A program made the position numbers and the translations under genes. Of a stretch of 64,000 nucleotides of DNA, positions 39,178 through 53,782 are shown piece after piece. The number at the start of each line of letters is the position of its first letter. Within the stretch, counting starts at the first letter, position 1. The stretch comes from Onchocerca volvulus (taxonomy: Eukaryota; Nematoda; Chromadorea; Rhabditida; Onchocercidae). The notes below the pieces were generated by a model. The model was given only the letters and a program-made list of their open reading frames with translations. It did no database searches and was not told the DNA's origin. Location: NCBI GenBank assembly GCA_000499405.2, contig HG738137.1, positions 2,542,001 through 2,606,000 on the forward strand. The letters run 5' to 3'.

Positions 39178-41161
39178 ATGACTAATGTGTGTTGTAAGTC
39201 TCTGTCCACTATCAATATCAAGAATGATTCATATAAAAAGTGAGCTTTCGGGAGCAAGATCAATGTCGTCAGCTGCAATGGTACAATTCAACCCGAACTA
39301 TCTTCAACACTGCTATCTTTAATGGGAGTAATTCTTTCTACATCAGCGTCTTCAACAACATCAATTCCTCCTACATCATTGTTTTCAACGGAAGCAGTTT
39401 GTTCAACAGCAGTTTTATCAACATCAGTATCAGTGATAATTCAATTCCAATCCAATATCAAACGATTTCAACGATAGCACGAGCGACAAATCAGCAGCAG
39501 ACGACTATTAGTATTTTTTATATTTACCGTGTATTGTTCATTTACTGTTTACTATTGTATAAATGCGGTATTGTGTATAATATCTATCACTCAAGAAAGC
39601 CTATTACTGATCTAGCAGAATCACAATAACAAGAAGCAATTCCAATTCACAATTCAGACTACAAATCAATCAGAATTTTTTTCCCCAATAAGATTGTAAA
39701 GAAAGAGAGAAGGAGCCATTACTGCTAAAAAATGAGAAGTGAAGCTAGAAGAAAGAACTACCGTAATCTTGTGAGTTTGATAAGACAACCAAAATCACTC
39801 TAAACGAATCATGTGGCAAAAAAGTTCAGAAAATAACTTTTTCAGAAAGAAAAACAATCAAGTATTTTGTTTCATTCATGTCATTCCAAAAAATATCGAT
39901 TCCAAACATTTCCTATATTCAAAAAACAAATCAGTTTGATTAAAGAAAAAGTAAATTCATTTCACTGATAAGCCATCTGAATAACGATTGCGACATCATT
40001 ATTTAATATCATGTTGCTCAGAAAATCAAATCAGAAAAATGCTACTTTTCAAATCTTCGCATTGTTAAGCATTTCTTGTTTAATTCCCATGAGATTATGA
40101 ACGCTTAAAACTTCGAATGAACTAACTTCCTAGTTTTGCTATGACAAATTTGTGACCATCAATAGAGAGAAGTATTATGTCTGAACATATCAATCCTATT
40201 TCTGCTAAGCGAAGTCTTGCTTATTGGTATTAATTACAAGATATCAACAATGGTAATACTTCTACTGATGCGAAAATCGTAGAATTTTCTAGAATTCCTG
40301 AAATTACGGTGTAATCTCTTTTCATCGATTCATAACACGTTTCGTTTACAAAATATTTCTGAGAATAGTCTGATACATTCTAAATTAAGTACAAGAATTT
40401 TCTCCATAGCAAATCAGGTAATCAATCGATCGCCAGATTGGCAGCTCAAATTGAAGCAGAATACTCTCTGATATGATAGAGCGAGACTGTATCATCATCG
40501 TTATCATTTCTATCTTTTGCTTTATTTTTTTGTTAATGTCTTGATACGTGTCATGTTGTATTGCATGCATTAGTGAAACACTGAGAACGCTACATTTCAC
40601 AACCATATTATAAATTTCCTATTGCAAAAAAAACATTTTTTCGTCAATGAAAGGCATCATAAGATCAATAAAAATCATTTTAAATCATTCTGCCTATCAA
40701 ATTTTTATCAAATAGATCAAAAAGAGCTCTTCTGTAAAGGAACCATAACCAGACAATTTTGTTAAACAAAATTCGCTCGCAATCTTGCATATATATGGTC
40801 CCTTAATTTAATGTCCTATCAATGATTTGATATAACAAATCAATCATAAAATAATTTTTTTTTTATTAATATAGTCACTTTGTTCTAACATTAATTTTAT
40901 TATTGCCAACATTTTGCTCTAAATATTAAAATTACGAATCAAAAATTTGGAAAATAAATTAAAATTCCGAATTGATCATTTTCATAAATCTTTGCTTTCT
41001 TTTTTTAAAAGTACAGCTAAAAATGCCTAGAAATTCCGAGAACTCTGTTTCAACGAGGATAAATAGTAAATATCAAAATTCCGAAAACTTGATTTCTGAG
41101 AAAGGGAATAACTCCATCATTGGTTATTTCATTTTTAACAATAAAACATACAAAACTGTTG

Positions 41162-41233
41162 TTCCGTTGCCGGGAATCGAACCCGGGCCTTGCGGGTGAG
41201 AGCCGCAAATCCTAACCACTAGACCACAACGGA
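41162..41233 (-). tRNA. tRNA-Glu (CTC)
   Basis: The minus strand folds as a full cloverleaf: acceptor TCCGTTG pairs with CAACGGA, the anticodon stem GCGG/CCGC closes the loop CTCTCAC (anticodon CTC), and the T arm is CCGGGTTCGATTCCCGG. The A-box-like TGGTCTAGTGG and B-box GGTTCGATTCC are intact, so it should be transcribed by RNA polymerase III. There is no intron and CCA is not encoded. Confidence 0.97.
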
Positions 41234-42656
41234 CTACGTTAGTTCGATCTCCCTCAACTCTAAGTGGAAAATCTATGATAATTAGATGTAATTAGTTCGT
41301 ACAATTTAGAACTTCCAGTAAGATTGGACTTTGATGAACCATTGGATGGCATAACATACCATTTTCAAGCCATTATCGATCCGAATCTTTCAATCCTTCT
41401 GCTTGAACCGATCATTAATAAACATCGGCCTACTTTATGCCACAGAATCTATCACTTTCAGATCAATATTCTGATACGGAATGATCGAGAAAAACACCAT
41501 TGCATATCAAGACTTCATGCTAACATTGTGTTATTGGTGGCAATGCAATGCCATTTTCTACAAGTAGCAACAACTTTACGAATAAAAAAGCAACCATCCC
41601 ATCCTTGGCAATTTAACGATTGAACGAATATTGGATGCTTTCTTTATCATAATTTGTTTATAAGGAGTACGGTAATTTACAAGTAAGCTGTTGGTACCAG
41701 AAAGAAGAGAAGAGGAAAGATAAACGATTTGCTCTTTCTCAATGGTAAACTTTATTGATTTAAAAATAGGACTTGAAAACCAGCATATACGCATTTTTTT
41801 CGAACACTTGTTTTGCTAACAGAATGAAAATAAACTTTATATATTATTCTAAGAAGGAAGGAGAAGAACAAGTGGTCATTTCACTTTATTCCATTTCATG
41901 ATGATCATTTCGTGTCGTCATAAAATGGAATAAAATTCATTCAATACTTTCGTCCGTCCACTTCCTCCAAAGAACTGAGAAAAGTAGTAAATCTGTTTCT
42001 TTGTATGTATGATTTAGAAAATTAGTTACAATGTAGAGAACATGAAAAGATAGATTTATAAAGAAATAATTGATAAAAAAAAAAAACAGGAATTATAGTT
42101 AATCACATTTTCATTAAAAACGTCATTTGATAAAAAAATGAACGGGCAATATGTTTAAGGCAAGTGAATTCTGAAATATCTTCAGCAATGCCTGACTCTT
42201 TGACCCACTTCAATACAAAGCATGACGGTTTTAATTATTCCTCATAAAAGTGATCAAAACAGTTCAATATTAGGTCATTAAATCTCTCAACAAAAAATAT
42301 TAGTTAGTTTTTTCCAAAATTTTTGTATATCCTGTCTCAATATCTTTGTCTTATCTAAAATATACAAACTAAACTTAGGAAAGAAAGCTATAAACCGCGG
42401 CACAGCAAACCTACGGGTGTACTACGACAGTATGAAAGATCTGTCTGTAAAGCATTATGAAGATTACAATTATAATAGGCGGGTAACAAAAAACGAAAAA
42501 AAGAACAAATAAGAAGTGAATCTGTTCTGTTCCAGGTAAAAAAACAAAAGCCAAAAACGAGAAAGATGGAAAAAGAAAATATGCTGATCGCGAGTCCGAA
42601 AATTACTGTTGCATACTAATTTTTTTGGTGGTAGGGAGAAAGGAGGCTTGCGCAGA
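41234..42656. other. region between tRNA-Glu and Rab11 stop
   Basis: Rab11 3' flank. The nearest clear AATAAA on the minus strand is near 41884-41889 (TTTATT on plus), about 770 bases past the stop. The open frame at 41324-41623 on the plus strand has no recognisable similarity or splice support. Confidence 0.5.
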
Positions 42657-44835
<2,179 letters not shown>

Positions 44836-44845
44836 ACTTCTACCG

Positions 44846-44855
44846 ATATCCTGGA
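44846..44855 (-). promoter_or_regulatory. putative 3' splice site upstream of the Rab11 start
   Basis: On the minus strand TTATATTTCCAG precedes GATATCGGTAGAAGTATGGG, placing an acceptor 15 bases before the ATG. The short leader is typical of nematode trans-spliced genes, though a cis-spliced 5' exon would look the same. Confidence 0.55.
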
Positions 44856-46165
44856 AATATAAGGAACGAATAAATTAATAAAAATCATTTACAACGCTAA
44901 CGACGAAAATGCACAAATGAAAAAAAAAAAAAAAAAAAAAGAGAAAAAATGCTCAATAATATTTAAAATTTATTCATTAAATTATAGCAATCTGTACGAT
45001 TTTTGTCAGTTATTGATAATGTAATTATCCATCTTGCTATCTATCTATATCTTTTCTTCATAATCACGTGATCATTTAGAGATAATACGTTTTGTTCTTT
45101 TTTTTTTTTTTTAGATTTCAATATAGCTCATGTCAATGAAAACAATGACTGCTTCTTATTGAAGCCAAAACTAGAATCACTTCTTGAGGAAATTCGCACA
45201 AATCAGTAATGAAATTATATCACTGATTTGGCGAAGAGTTGGGAATATTCCCGTCCCTCTCATCAAATTCTGAAAAACATAATATAGCAACGAAGTGCAT
45301 GGATTTAAATAATGAAAAATGAACTTCAATAAAATGATGCACTTGATCAGCATACTATTAATAAACATACTACTATTATTACTACTGCTACTATACACGA
45401 ACACATGAACGCATAACAAAGAGTCAAAACAAATTTCCTATTGCAACCTTCTCAGTTGTTTTAATTGTAGATTTTACGATATAACGGATTTTGCCTCTTC
45501 TTTGTTTTATTTAAACAAGCCATGCTGGAATAAAAGTTAAGAGAACGCTCAAAAAAAGAAACATAGACCATTTATATTCAAAGTTAGTGACAGCATACTA
45601 CAACTGGCAATGATAAGCGAATTCGTGATACTCCCTGAAAAAGGGTCATTTCATCATAAAAAAAACTTTTTCCGAACTTGTAAAATAGTAGTAGTAGATT
45701 TCACTGTACAATGGCAACAAATAATTTGTTTCCAGTAATAGTTTTAGAACATGAGAAAATAATGAAATGTGCTATCTTTCAATGTGATGTCTTTATCTCG
45801 TGCAGATAATAGTTCATCCATGCAATGTCAAAGCAGACTTTTTATACCATCATTTTTCTCATGCTAAACACTAAGAAGTTTTTCAACACAGAAAACACTT
45901 GTTAATCATTCAATCCTGTAATGATGGAACATAATTCTTCTACATACATAAGAATCACTGAACATTACTCATGTTGAAATTCCTGAATAGCAGAGAAGCC
46001 AACAAATACACCAAAAATTTATCTAAAATATCTAATTCTTACAAATTAATTAGTAAAATACCTTTGAAAAAGTGTGCTGAATGATATTAGATAGCATGGA
46101 TGTGTTGTGGAGATGAAAAATAGTAATAACAATACCTGTTAAGTAACTTTGCTTACTATAATACA

Positions 46166-46425
46166 GACTGAAGAAGCGATTTTTAATTGCCAGCAATCAG
46201 ATGAAAACAATCAATAAGTGCATTCTGTTCTGCCTTATCAAATTAATCTTATTTGCTGAACAAAAAATGATCGAATTATCAATCAGAAAATAAACATAGA
46301 CCTGAAGTGATTTTTTGCTGTCAAGTAAATCAAATAAAAACAATCAATAAATATATTATTGTTCTGATCTTACCAGTCTTACTTGTTAAACAAAAAAATG
46401 ATCGATTTTCAATGAGAAAATAATG
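46166..46425. repeat. diverged tandem duplication, period about 130 bp
   Basis: Two copies share, in order, a GATTTTT/GATTTTTTGCTG start, AAAACAATCAATAA, TTCTGTTCTGCCTTATC against TTGTTCTGATCTTACC, and AAAAATGATCGA followed by TCAATSAGAAAATAA. Similarity is partial, so the duplication is old. Confidence 0.75.
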
Positions 46426-47377
46426 TAAAAAAATATTTCTCCTTCTATATAACATAGATTTGTTGAATCAAATAGAAGAGGTTAACATGTACGGAGAGAA
46501 ACACTACGGAATGCTCATTATCATTGTTCCACAACACTATCACTTTACCATGTATCGCATTTCCGATCAATATTCCCGATCGATACCCGTGATCGAACCC
46601 GATCCGACCCGATCTAACATTACAACATGCATCCCTCCTACTCGAGGTGTCATCGATTGGAGAGATAATCAGGCAACAACTGCTGTAGACATTCTTACGA
46701 GCGCATTTTCAAAATGATCAAAATTCTCCTCGAAATGAGCTAAGAGAAAGTGAGTAATCTACCGATACGATTGAGAATTAGGTATCGATCTGATGAAAGG
46801 GACTGGGTTTATATCGGATTTGATTTCAAATTTGTGGCAACAAAGTTTTGTGGTTAATCAGGTCAAGCCTAATTATCGAATGATTATATACAGTACAGTA
46901 AAAAAGCTCTGTTATAATCAAGTAAGACATTTAGCCTGAAGTGACACAAATTTGTGCTTTTTGATGGTTTTATAGGAAAATTGCAAAATAAAATAATACA
47001 TTGGAAAAAATTGTGGACTAAAAAGTTATTCACAAAAGACAAATTATTAAAGCCTCGATAAATTCTTTAACAATTAAAATTATAAATCTTTACTCATTCA
47101 ACCTTTTCCTTAGACTATTCTAATTCCTTCTATATCACTCTCTTTCTTTTTCGAACTAATAGATATGGTAATGTAGTATACCACAATATCTGAGACTACG
47201 ATTTTCATATTCAGTTGCATCGTTACATTTATGATACATGGGCAAATTAGTTTTGGGGAATGCTGATTAGGAGGGAGCCAACGCAGAAGGTGTTTCAAAT
47301 GGGGGAGAGGCGGGGGGGGTGGCATTCGGAGTTTAGAGAGACATGCTATTTTTTTTGATTTATCGATTTTATTTGAT

Positions 47378-47382
47378 TTCAG
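47378..47382 (+). promoter_or_regulatory. putative 3' splice site before rpl7
   Basis: TTTGATTTCAG precedes GACAATACGGAAGGGATG, placing an acceptor 15 bases before the rpl7 ATG. It is a candidate spliced-leader or 5' exon junction. Confidence 0.55.
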
Positions 47383-47397
47383 GACAATACGGAAGGG

Positions 47398-48999
47398 ATG
47401 TCGGTAACAGCAGAGTTAGTATCTTTTCTCTTATTTTTTCTAATATTTAATTGGAAAAGAAGGGGATAAATTGATAAGATGAAATATTACCCTTTTATGA
47501 TGAGAATATTCATTATGGATGCTCCAATCTATGCCTCTATTTGTTAGAATTTGTCTTTCATAGCCATACCATCAAGATTTAGTCTGCGAAATGTAGAAAT
47601 GATGGATTGATCGATAATCGAACTTAGTCTGGTGCTGTATCTAGGAACAATTAAATTTCGAAATTAATTAAGATTTAGCAGAAAGAAATGAAACTGCTTT
47701 TAATACGATTTTTTCGGATAGTTCCTTCAAGACTCGTAATTCGCATTATATTTGATTTACTTATTAAAGATACTTTGTGACACTATCTATAGAGTATTAT
47801 ATTTTAATGTTTATTAATTTGTATTAATCATATTTTAATTTTGAAATTTTAGGAAAAAGGAGCTTCCCACAGTACCGGAGACGATATTAAAACGAAGAAA
47901 GCAGCGTGCAGAGCAGAGAGCTAAAGCCAATGTCAGGAAAGCCAAGCTTGCTGTGGTTTGTTGTTTCATTAAAATTAACTTTGTCGATTTTTGTTCATGT
48001 TCTAATGTTTTACCTAGATAGATTCTCCTTAGCGTTCTACAAAAATTATTGAAAGGCCGTTCTTACATGTTACTGTGCAGATTAGAACGTTTGGACAACA
48101 CGCTTTTTTTTCAGAAAGCCAAAAAAAAGAAACTTGAAATTTTCAAGCGTGCTGAAAAATATGTGAAAGAATATAGACAGCGTTTACGACAAGAAATTCA
48201 ATTAAAGCGTGAAGCTAAAAAAGCAGGCAATTTCTATGTCCCTGATGAAGCGCGTCTTGCATTTGTCATCCGAATTCGTGGTATCAATCAAATGCACCCA
48301 CGACCGCGTAAGGTTCTGCAACTGTTCCGTTTGCGACAAATAAACAATGGCGTTTTTGTGAAATTGAACAAAGCTACACTTCAAATGTTGCGTATTGTGG
48401 AGCCATATGTTGCATGGGGATATCCGAGTCTGAAAACGGTTCATGATTTAATCTATAAGCGTGGTTACGCAAAAATTAATGGCCGACGTATACCAATCAC
48501 GGACAATACCATTGTCGAAAATGCGCTTGGTAGGTTTTGGAGTCATATACGCATTTTGCTCGCGACTTCGGTCACTCATTTAACTATATAATTTAACTGT
48601 GTAATAATAACTTTAATCTTAATATTTTTTTAAGTAAATTTTCCAAAATCTTTTTAAATAGGCAGTAGAAATATTAAAGAGCATCGGAAAATATTTCAAT
48701 AACTACCCATTCTTTGGATTGGATAATACTCGAGAAACGAAGAATATATTAGGATTTTGATGCAAATTGTTTTCTACTAGCAAATTTCAGGAAAATGTGA
48801 TATAATTTGTATGGAAGACCTCGTGCATCACATCTTCAATGTGGGTCCCTATTTCAAGCGTGCTACGAATTTCTTATGGCCTTTCAAACTGAATAACCCG
48901 TCAGGTGGCTGGACGAAGAAAACAAATCATTTTGTTGAAGGTGGTGATTTCGGTAATCGTGAAGATCAAATAAATGCATTGCTGAAGAAGATGATCTAA
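47398..48999 (+). CDS. rpl-7: 60S ribosomal protein L7 (uL30)
   Basis: A structural protein of the large cytosolic ribosomal subunit. Four exons, 47398-47414, 47853-47955, 48115-48529 and 48791-48999, join in phase into 247 residues, matching the family. The first exon encodes only MSVTA; the donor inside it is GTTAGT at 47415 because the earlier GTAACA at 47404 would break frame. A basic N-terminal extension ([19 protein letters not shown]) leads to the uL30 core: [67 protein letters not shown] and [19 protein letters not shown]. It is convergent with the decarboxylase gene. An AATAAA follows near 49232. Confidence 0.96.
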
Positions 49000-49176
49000 T
49001 TATTTGTTTTGGTGAATGATTTTTGTTATTGTTCTGATAAAGGTAGCGTTGTTTATATTGGCTGTCCAATGCACGATTTGATTACATCAGTTCTAGAAAA
49101 CCAGAGAGAAATGGGTGATGTAATACCCATTTTGAACGACATCTCTTCAAATTTTGTGAGTTTCTGGATGTGTTGA
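49000..49176 (+). other. open frame continuing in frame past the rpl7 stop
   Basis: After the TAA at 48997-48999 the same frame stays open for 58 more codons. The last two thirds (49044-49156) look protein-like (GSVVYIGCPMHDLITSVLE, GDVIPILNDISSNF) and are less A+T-rich than the surroundings. I do not recognise it. It may be 3' UTR by chance, a fragment of another gene, or a readthrough extension. Confidence 0.25.
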
Positions 49177-49415
49177 AGTTTCAATTTCTTTTAGTACTGA
49201 GATGTAATTTTGGTAGTTCAAGTTTTACTATAAAAATAAACAAGATCCGAAATCTCGTGAGGAATGGAAATTTAGTTTTCTCTTGACAACGTATTAAGAA
49301 GGAATCAGCGATAGATTCACTCTCCCACCTGCATAGCTTGGATCTACTATGTTTATGCTGCCTCCATAATTTGAGTGGAATAGTGAAATAACATGAGAAG
49401 GTATTGTTATATTTC

Positions 49416-52400
49416 TTATGCTTGAGCTATATTTCCACGTTTCATATTTTTTAGTACATCTTTAGCAAAATTGTGAATGATCGCATGTGCCTGGCTTATA
49501 TCTTCATGTGTAGTTAACGGACTGCACACTGACAGACGCAGAAAGTAAATTCCATGAATAGCGGAAGCTACGATGTGAATACGGCGATCTTCGTTGATTC
49601 TTCGATTTAACTCCTCATTCATTGCATTTGTCGAATCCTGTCAATGAAAAATAGCGATAAGAATTTTTTTTTGCATCTATTACATAATTTTTGGGATATG
49701 ATTTTGTATCCCTTACATAAATGTTGGGATATTTGCAGCAAGCAATTGCTTACTGTAAAACTATGACAGATTGTATTGCTTCGAAATTCGACTAAAATTC
49801 TAAATATAACGAACCTTTATCCTGAAGCAAATTGTCCCCAAAGTTCGCGGTAAGAAAAGTTCAAGCAAGCTATCCTTCTGGATAAGTGTTTCGAAATTCT
49901 TCGCTAGTTCAACTGTCTGTCATTCGGATGGATGTAATAAGCTATTGAGAATTGTAGAAAAATTGAAATTCGAAAAAATGAATGATCATGCAGAAATCGA
50001 AATCAAGAAAAAAAAAGATCTTATAGTAATTGGAACCTTTCTCAAATGTTTTTGCAAGCCGTTGATGCCCATATTTCGTAGTACAAACCAAATTTTCAAC
50101 GATCGAAATCTTCTCCCAAGTGCTATTTGGAGATGCTAAAAATGTTGAATATCAGGCTGGCACACTCGTATAGCCTGAGGAATAGCTCTAAGCTTTCTTT
50201 ACAGTAGAAACTGAAGCATTAAAAGCATTAAACTTAAAATTAAAGTAGATGCATTAAACTTCTTCTAGATACAATCAATATACTGTTGAAAGCCTTGGGA
50301 GATTATGATATTGAGTCTTAAATTTTTTTCAAGCAGTAATATCAGAAAGAAACTAATAGAAAAATAGTAAAGGATAGAATATAAGAGTCCAGTCTGTCCC
50401 ATGATAGATATGGTTATAGTAATACTGATGGTAGACACATAATTTGAGAAATTTTGAAAAATTTTATAGTATATAAACAGAGAAATTAAATCGATGTTCA
50501 TTACTTTCCATTATTGCCGAATTATTGTAGACTACTTTTATTCCTTTACTTTAGACTATAAGTAAAACTGTCAAATCTAAGGCAATACTCTTAATTTCTT
50601 CATCTCTTCTTGTTACCATTATAATTGACAAGAGAAATTACTCGATAATCAGTTGCACAAGTCTGGTCATGTTTTAGGTAGACTGCATTTATTTTGAAGT
50701 ACTTCAGTATTTGTTTCCCATTTCTGAACCTAAAATTTCAATTTGTTATGAACTTTAAACAATTTTTCATTTATTCTGAAACATAAATAGGTGTATTTTT
50801 AGAGTTCTAATCCAGAAACAGGAATCTTGATTTACATGCTTATTCGAAAATTTTTTTATCATGATTAACAGAATAACAATTAACAATATAAATACCACAT
50901 CGGAGAGCAATCGAAATTTATCGGTAAAGCTTTGTGAGCATTCACATTGAAAGAATCAAGATATTCGAATCCACGAGATAAGTAGCGATATTCGGGACAA
51001 AGCAAGAATGAACCTGCAAAATATATTTCTGTTTCGATGCTTTCTGATCTGATAGGTGCTATGTATTGCAATGTTGGAGAACAGTATTATTTAAAAAAAA
51101 AAAAAAAAAAACAATTATTTCTTATTTTTGTTGTATTTCATTTTATCCCTTAATCTATAGATTAGTTTTTTTCTTTTTTTTTTGAAATTAATTTAAATAA
51201 ATTTGCCAGCGTATGCAGAATCGACATGTATCCAAATGTTTTCCCTCTGACATATTGGTCCAAGCTCATCCACCGGATCTATTCCACAGGATGATGTTGT
51301 GCCCAAGGTCATAATAAATATAAATGGCACCAAACCATTCTTTCGATCTATCTAAACGTTTCATTGTTCTTTCATTCTTTACAAGCAAAAAATGATTTAG
51401 CTAGTCAGAATGCAAATGTCACGAGAAAAATAATTTGAAATTTCTTAATAAATTCATAATCCCATAATTTTTACAAATTTACCATTATTGCTTCTTCAAG
51501 GACTTTTGCAGTGACAAAAAAATTATCAAAAGGACCGCCACGTATAGTTTTTAATTTTCGTAAACGTACAGCTGCCAACATGCTACCTTTTTCTACCGAT
51601 GTATGAGCCTTAAATGAGGTTTTTATATCCTTTAAATATTAGAAAAATATGATAAATATCATATATTTGAAAAACCCGTTGATATCACATTTTCTTTCTC
51701 TTTTCTGAATTGTAATTTTTTGAATTTTTTTTAATTGAAATTTTTCTCCACCCATCTTTTTTTTTTAATGACAAATTTGTAGAGTCACCTGATCCGAGCA
51801 ATAAACAACTAGCTTAGTCATAATGGCTGGATCATGATATGGATAGTGATATAATTCACCGGAATCATCCGAAACAATCTTCTGTTCCTGCTTGATAGCA
51901 TCTTCGGATGCTTTGATGCGCTGAAAAGATATACGAATAGAAGACTTTGAATTTTAGACTCAAACAAGAGAACATTTGAGTTTGGTGACATCTTTGATGT
52001 GATATTTATGACGATTATAAACTGATAAGAGATAATGAAACAGATTATAAACAATCAATGACACCTCAATAGCTCGTCCTCTAGCTGCTACTATTGCGAT
52101 GTAAGTTGCATCACTTGCACTATTTTGAATAATTCCCATGCCACATCCATTCTCGGTATTCAGGAATTCTGCTGGCAGCTGTAGTGCTTTGGCTAACCAA
52201 TTTGTCATAGACATTTCGAGTTCTGTCATGGAAGGTGATGATTTCTAGAAATTTTATTAAATTAGTATGTCACCAATCAATGATTACTTTTACAACAGAA
52301 ATTATGGAAAATTATGTAACTTCATAGTTAATGTTTGCATAACTAAAGAACAACTTAACTGCTAATGCCTTTATTAAAACTTATTTTAAAGATTTTAACT

Positions 52401-52904
52401 TACCCAGCTAAATCCAATGCTTGCAAGTCCACCGCTGAGAATATCACCCATAATAGCCTGATAAGAAATTCCAGTTGGGAAATAGGCGAAAAAATTCGGA
52501 TGCTGCCAATGAGTATTGCCATCAATGATTATTTTATCGATATCATTAAAAATTTCCTCCCATGGTTCACCCATAATAGGAGGATCTTGCGGTATCTTGA
52601 ATTAAATCTCATTTAAATTAATTCTAATTGTTAAGATTTCACTAAAATTGAAACACATTGTGTTTAAAAAAATAACAAAATCTTTCAACGTCTCCAGAAT
52701 GGATTCCATGAAGTGTTGTTCTTGTTCAGAACTAGTGGTTTGTATAATTTCATGGTTACACCATTTCTATGAAAGATGTACCAGTTTGTTCATGAATCCA
52801 GGCTTTACATCCGGTAATGGTGTTCTTTTCCTGAGCGATCCCCAATAATTCGCTACTAGATCAATCATCAGTTTGCCGTAATGCCGGAATGCATTTATAT
52901 TCAT
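49416..52904 (-). CDS. aromatic-L-amino-acid decarboxylase family, PLP-dependent
   Basis: A group II pyridoxal-phosphate decarboxylase like DOPA/tyrosine/histidine decarboxylases, which make biogenic amines. Eleven exons join in phase into 508 residues: 52782-52904, 52404-52595, 52065-52244, 51789-51920, 51483-51608, 51207-51351, 50896-51013, 50642-50729, 50037-50135, 49815-49916, 49416-49637. Landmarks are [35 protein letters not shown], the cofactor-stacking His in [38 protein letters not shown], the Lys-binding motif [12 protein letters not shown], loop [13 protein letters not shown], and [16 protein letters not shown]. The residue after the catalytic Lys (about 327) is Ala, where DOPA decarboxylase has Trp, and IQNSAS replaces IQGSAS. 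Intron 6 has a GC donor (51206). Exact substrate is undetermined; it could be a bas-1 or tdc-1 type. Confidence 0.93.
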
Positions 52905-52909
52905 TATGA

Positions 52910-52920
52910 AAGATCTGAAA
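52910..52920 (-). promoter_or_regulatory. putative 3' splice site before the decarboxylase
   Basis: On the minus strand CTTTTCAG precedes ATCTTTCATAATG, an acceptor 10 bases before the ATG. It supports the chosen start and suggests trans-splicing or a 5' non-coding exon. Confidence 0.55.
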
Positions 52921-53782
52921 AGAAGATTTTTCGCCAGGGATAATCTTCTTGCAAAATTGCAGAATCTTCTAAACAAGATAAGATGAGATGAGCTTTGCAG
53001 ATCTTTTTATCGTAGATTATTTGCTGCATATATTCCTATCTACTGATAACTTAAAAATTATGAAATAAAAGCAATGACAGAAAAGATTCAACTGAGATAG
53101 TATGCTTATTTCGGGAATTAATTTATTTTGAATGACAAGTTTTCAGAAATTCTGTTTAATAATCATTGTAAATAAGAAGAGATAGCAGAACGTATTTTTC
53201 GTATGCAACAATCGCTGCGAAATTCTGAAGAATATTATCATTCTTTGCAAAACGAAATTCATCTATTTATCAATAGACAAGGGATATAAGCAGTATTACA
53301 CGATTTAACTGCACAATGTTTCTCAAATTTTATTTTGAGCCATTTAAATAATCGAACACTCCATCTTTTTTTCTTTTTTAGAAAGAATTTTAGTTTGGCG
53401 ATTACAAATCATTTAGGTAATCGAACTCTCCTCCTTTTCTCCTTTAGGAACAATAAGAAATGTGGAGTAGTTTAAAATTCTTCATAAATAGAGGAAGTAT
53501 ACTGTATTCTAACCGATTTGAATAATTTTCGCGTTTATATCGCAAAACCAATTATTCTCTACGTAATTGTTCTTGCCAGGTTCAGTTTCGTAAATTGTGC
53601 TCTATAATTATGAGATATAGTCTATGTGCATTGAGATTATCTCGTCTGTGTGCATTGAGAGTATCACTTAGAGTTTCATTTTCTTGATTGAGAACATATT
53701 TTTTTGATGGTAATAACCTCAACGAAGCAAATTTTGTTTTGAAGAGAAATATCGGACGAATCCAAATATCTTTGAAAGCAAA

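Larger units (their letters stand above)
35962..41161. other. mostly empty intergenic region
   Basis: It contains the promoter side of the membrane protein gene, including a GATGATGATGGCGATGGTGA trinucleotide-like stretch at 36037-36066, an (ATGAA)n microsatellite, a 39-bp tandem duplication and a patch at 39240-39500 that is open in several frames. No protein family or RNA gene was recognised. Confidence 0.5.
44856..47397. other. divergent Rab11/rpl7 upstream region
   Basis: Shared upstream region of two divergently transcribed genes. It holds a diverged tandem duplication (46166-46425) and a cluster of GATC tetramers with 10-base spacing (46565-46620). No gene was recognised; the 85-codon plus-strand frame at 46460-46717 has no known similarity. 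Confidence 0.5.

Noticed and set aside
49044..49156. Minus-strand reading (MSFKMGITSPISLWFSRT) as an extra 3' exon of the decarboxylase.
   Set aside because: The decarboxylase already ends at a normal family C terminus with a stop at 49416-49418.
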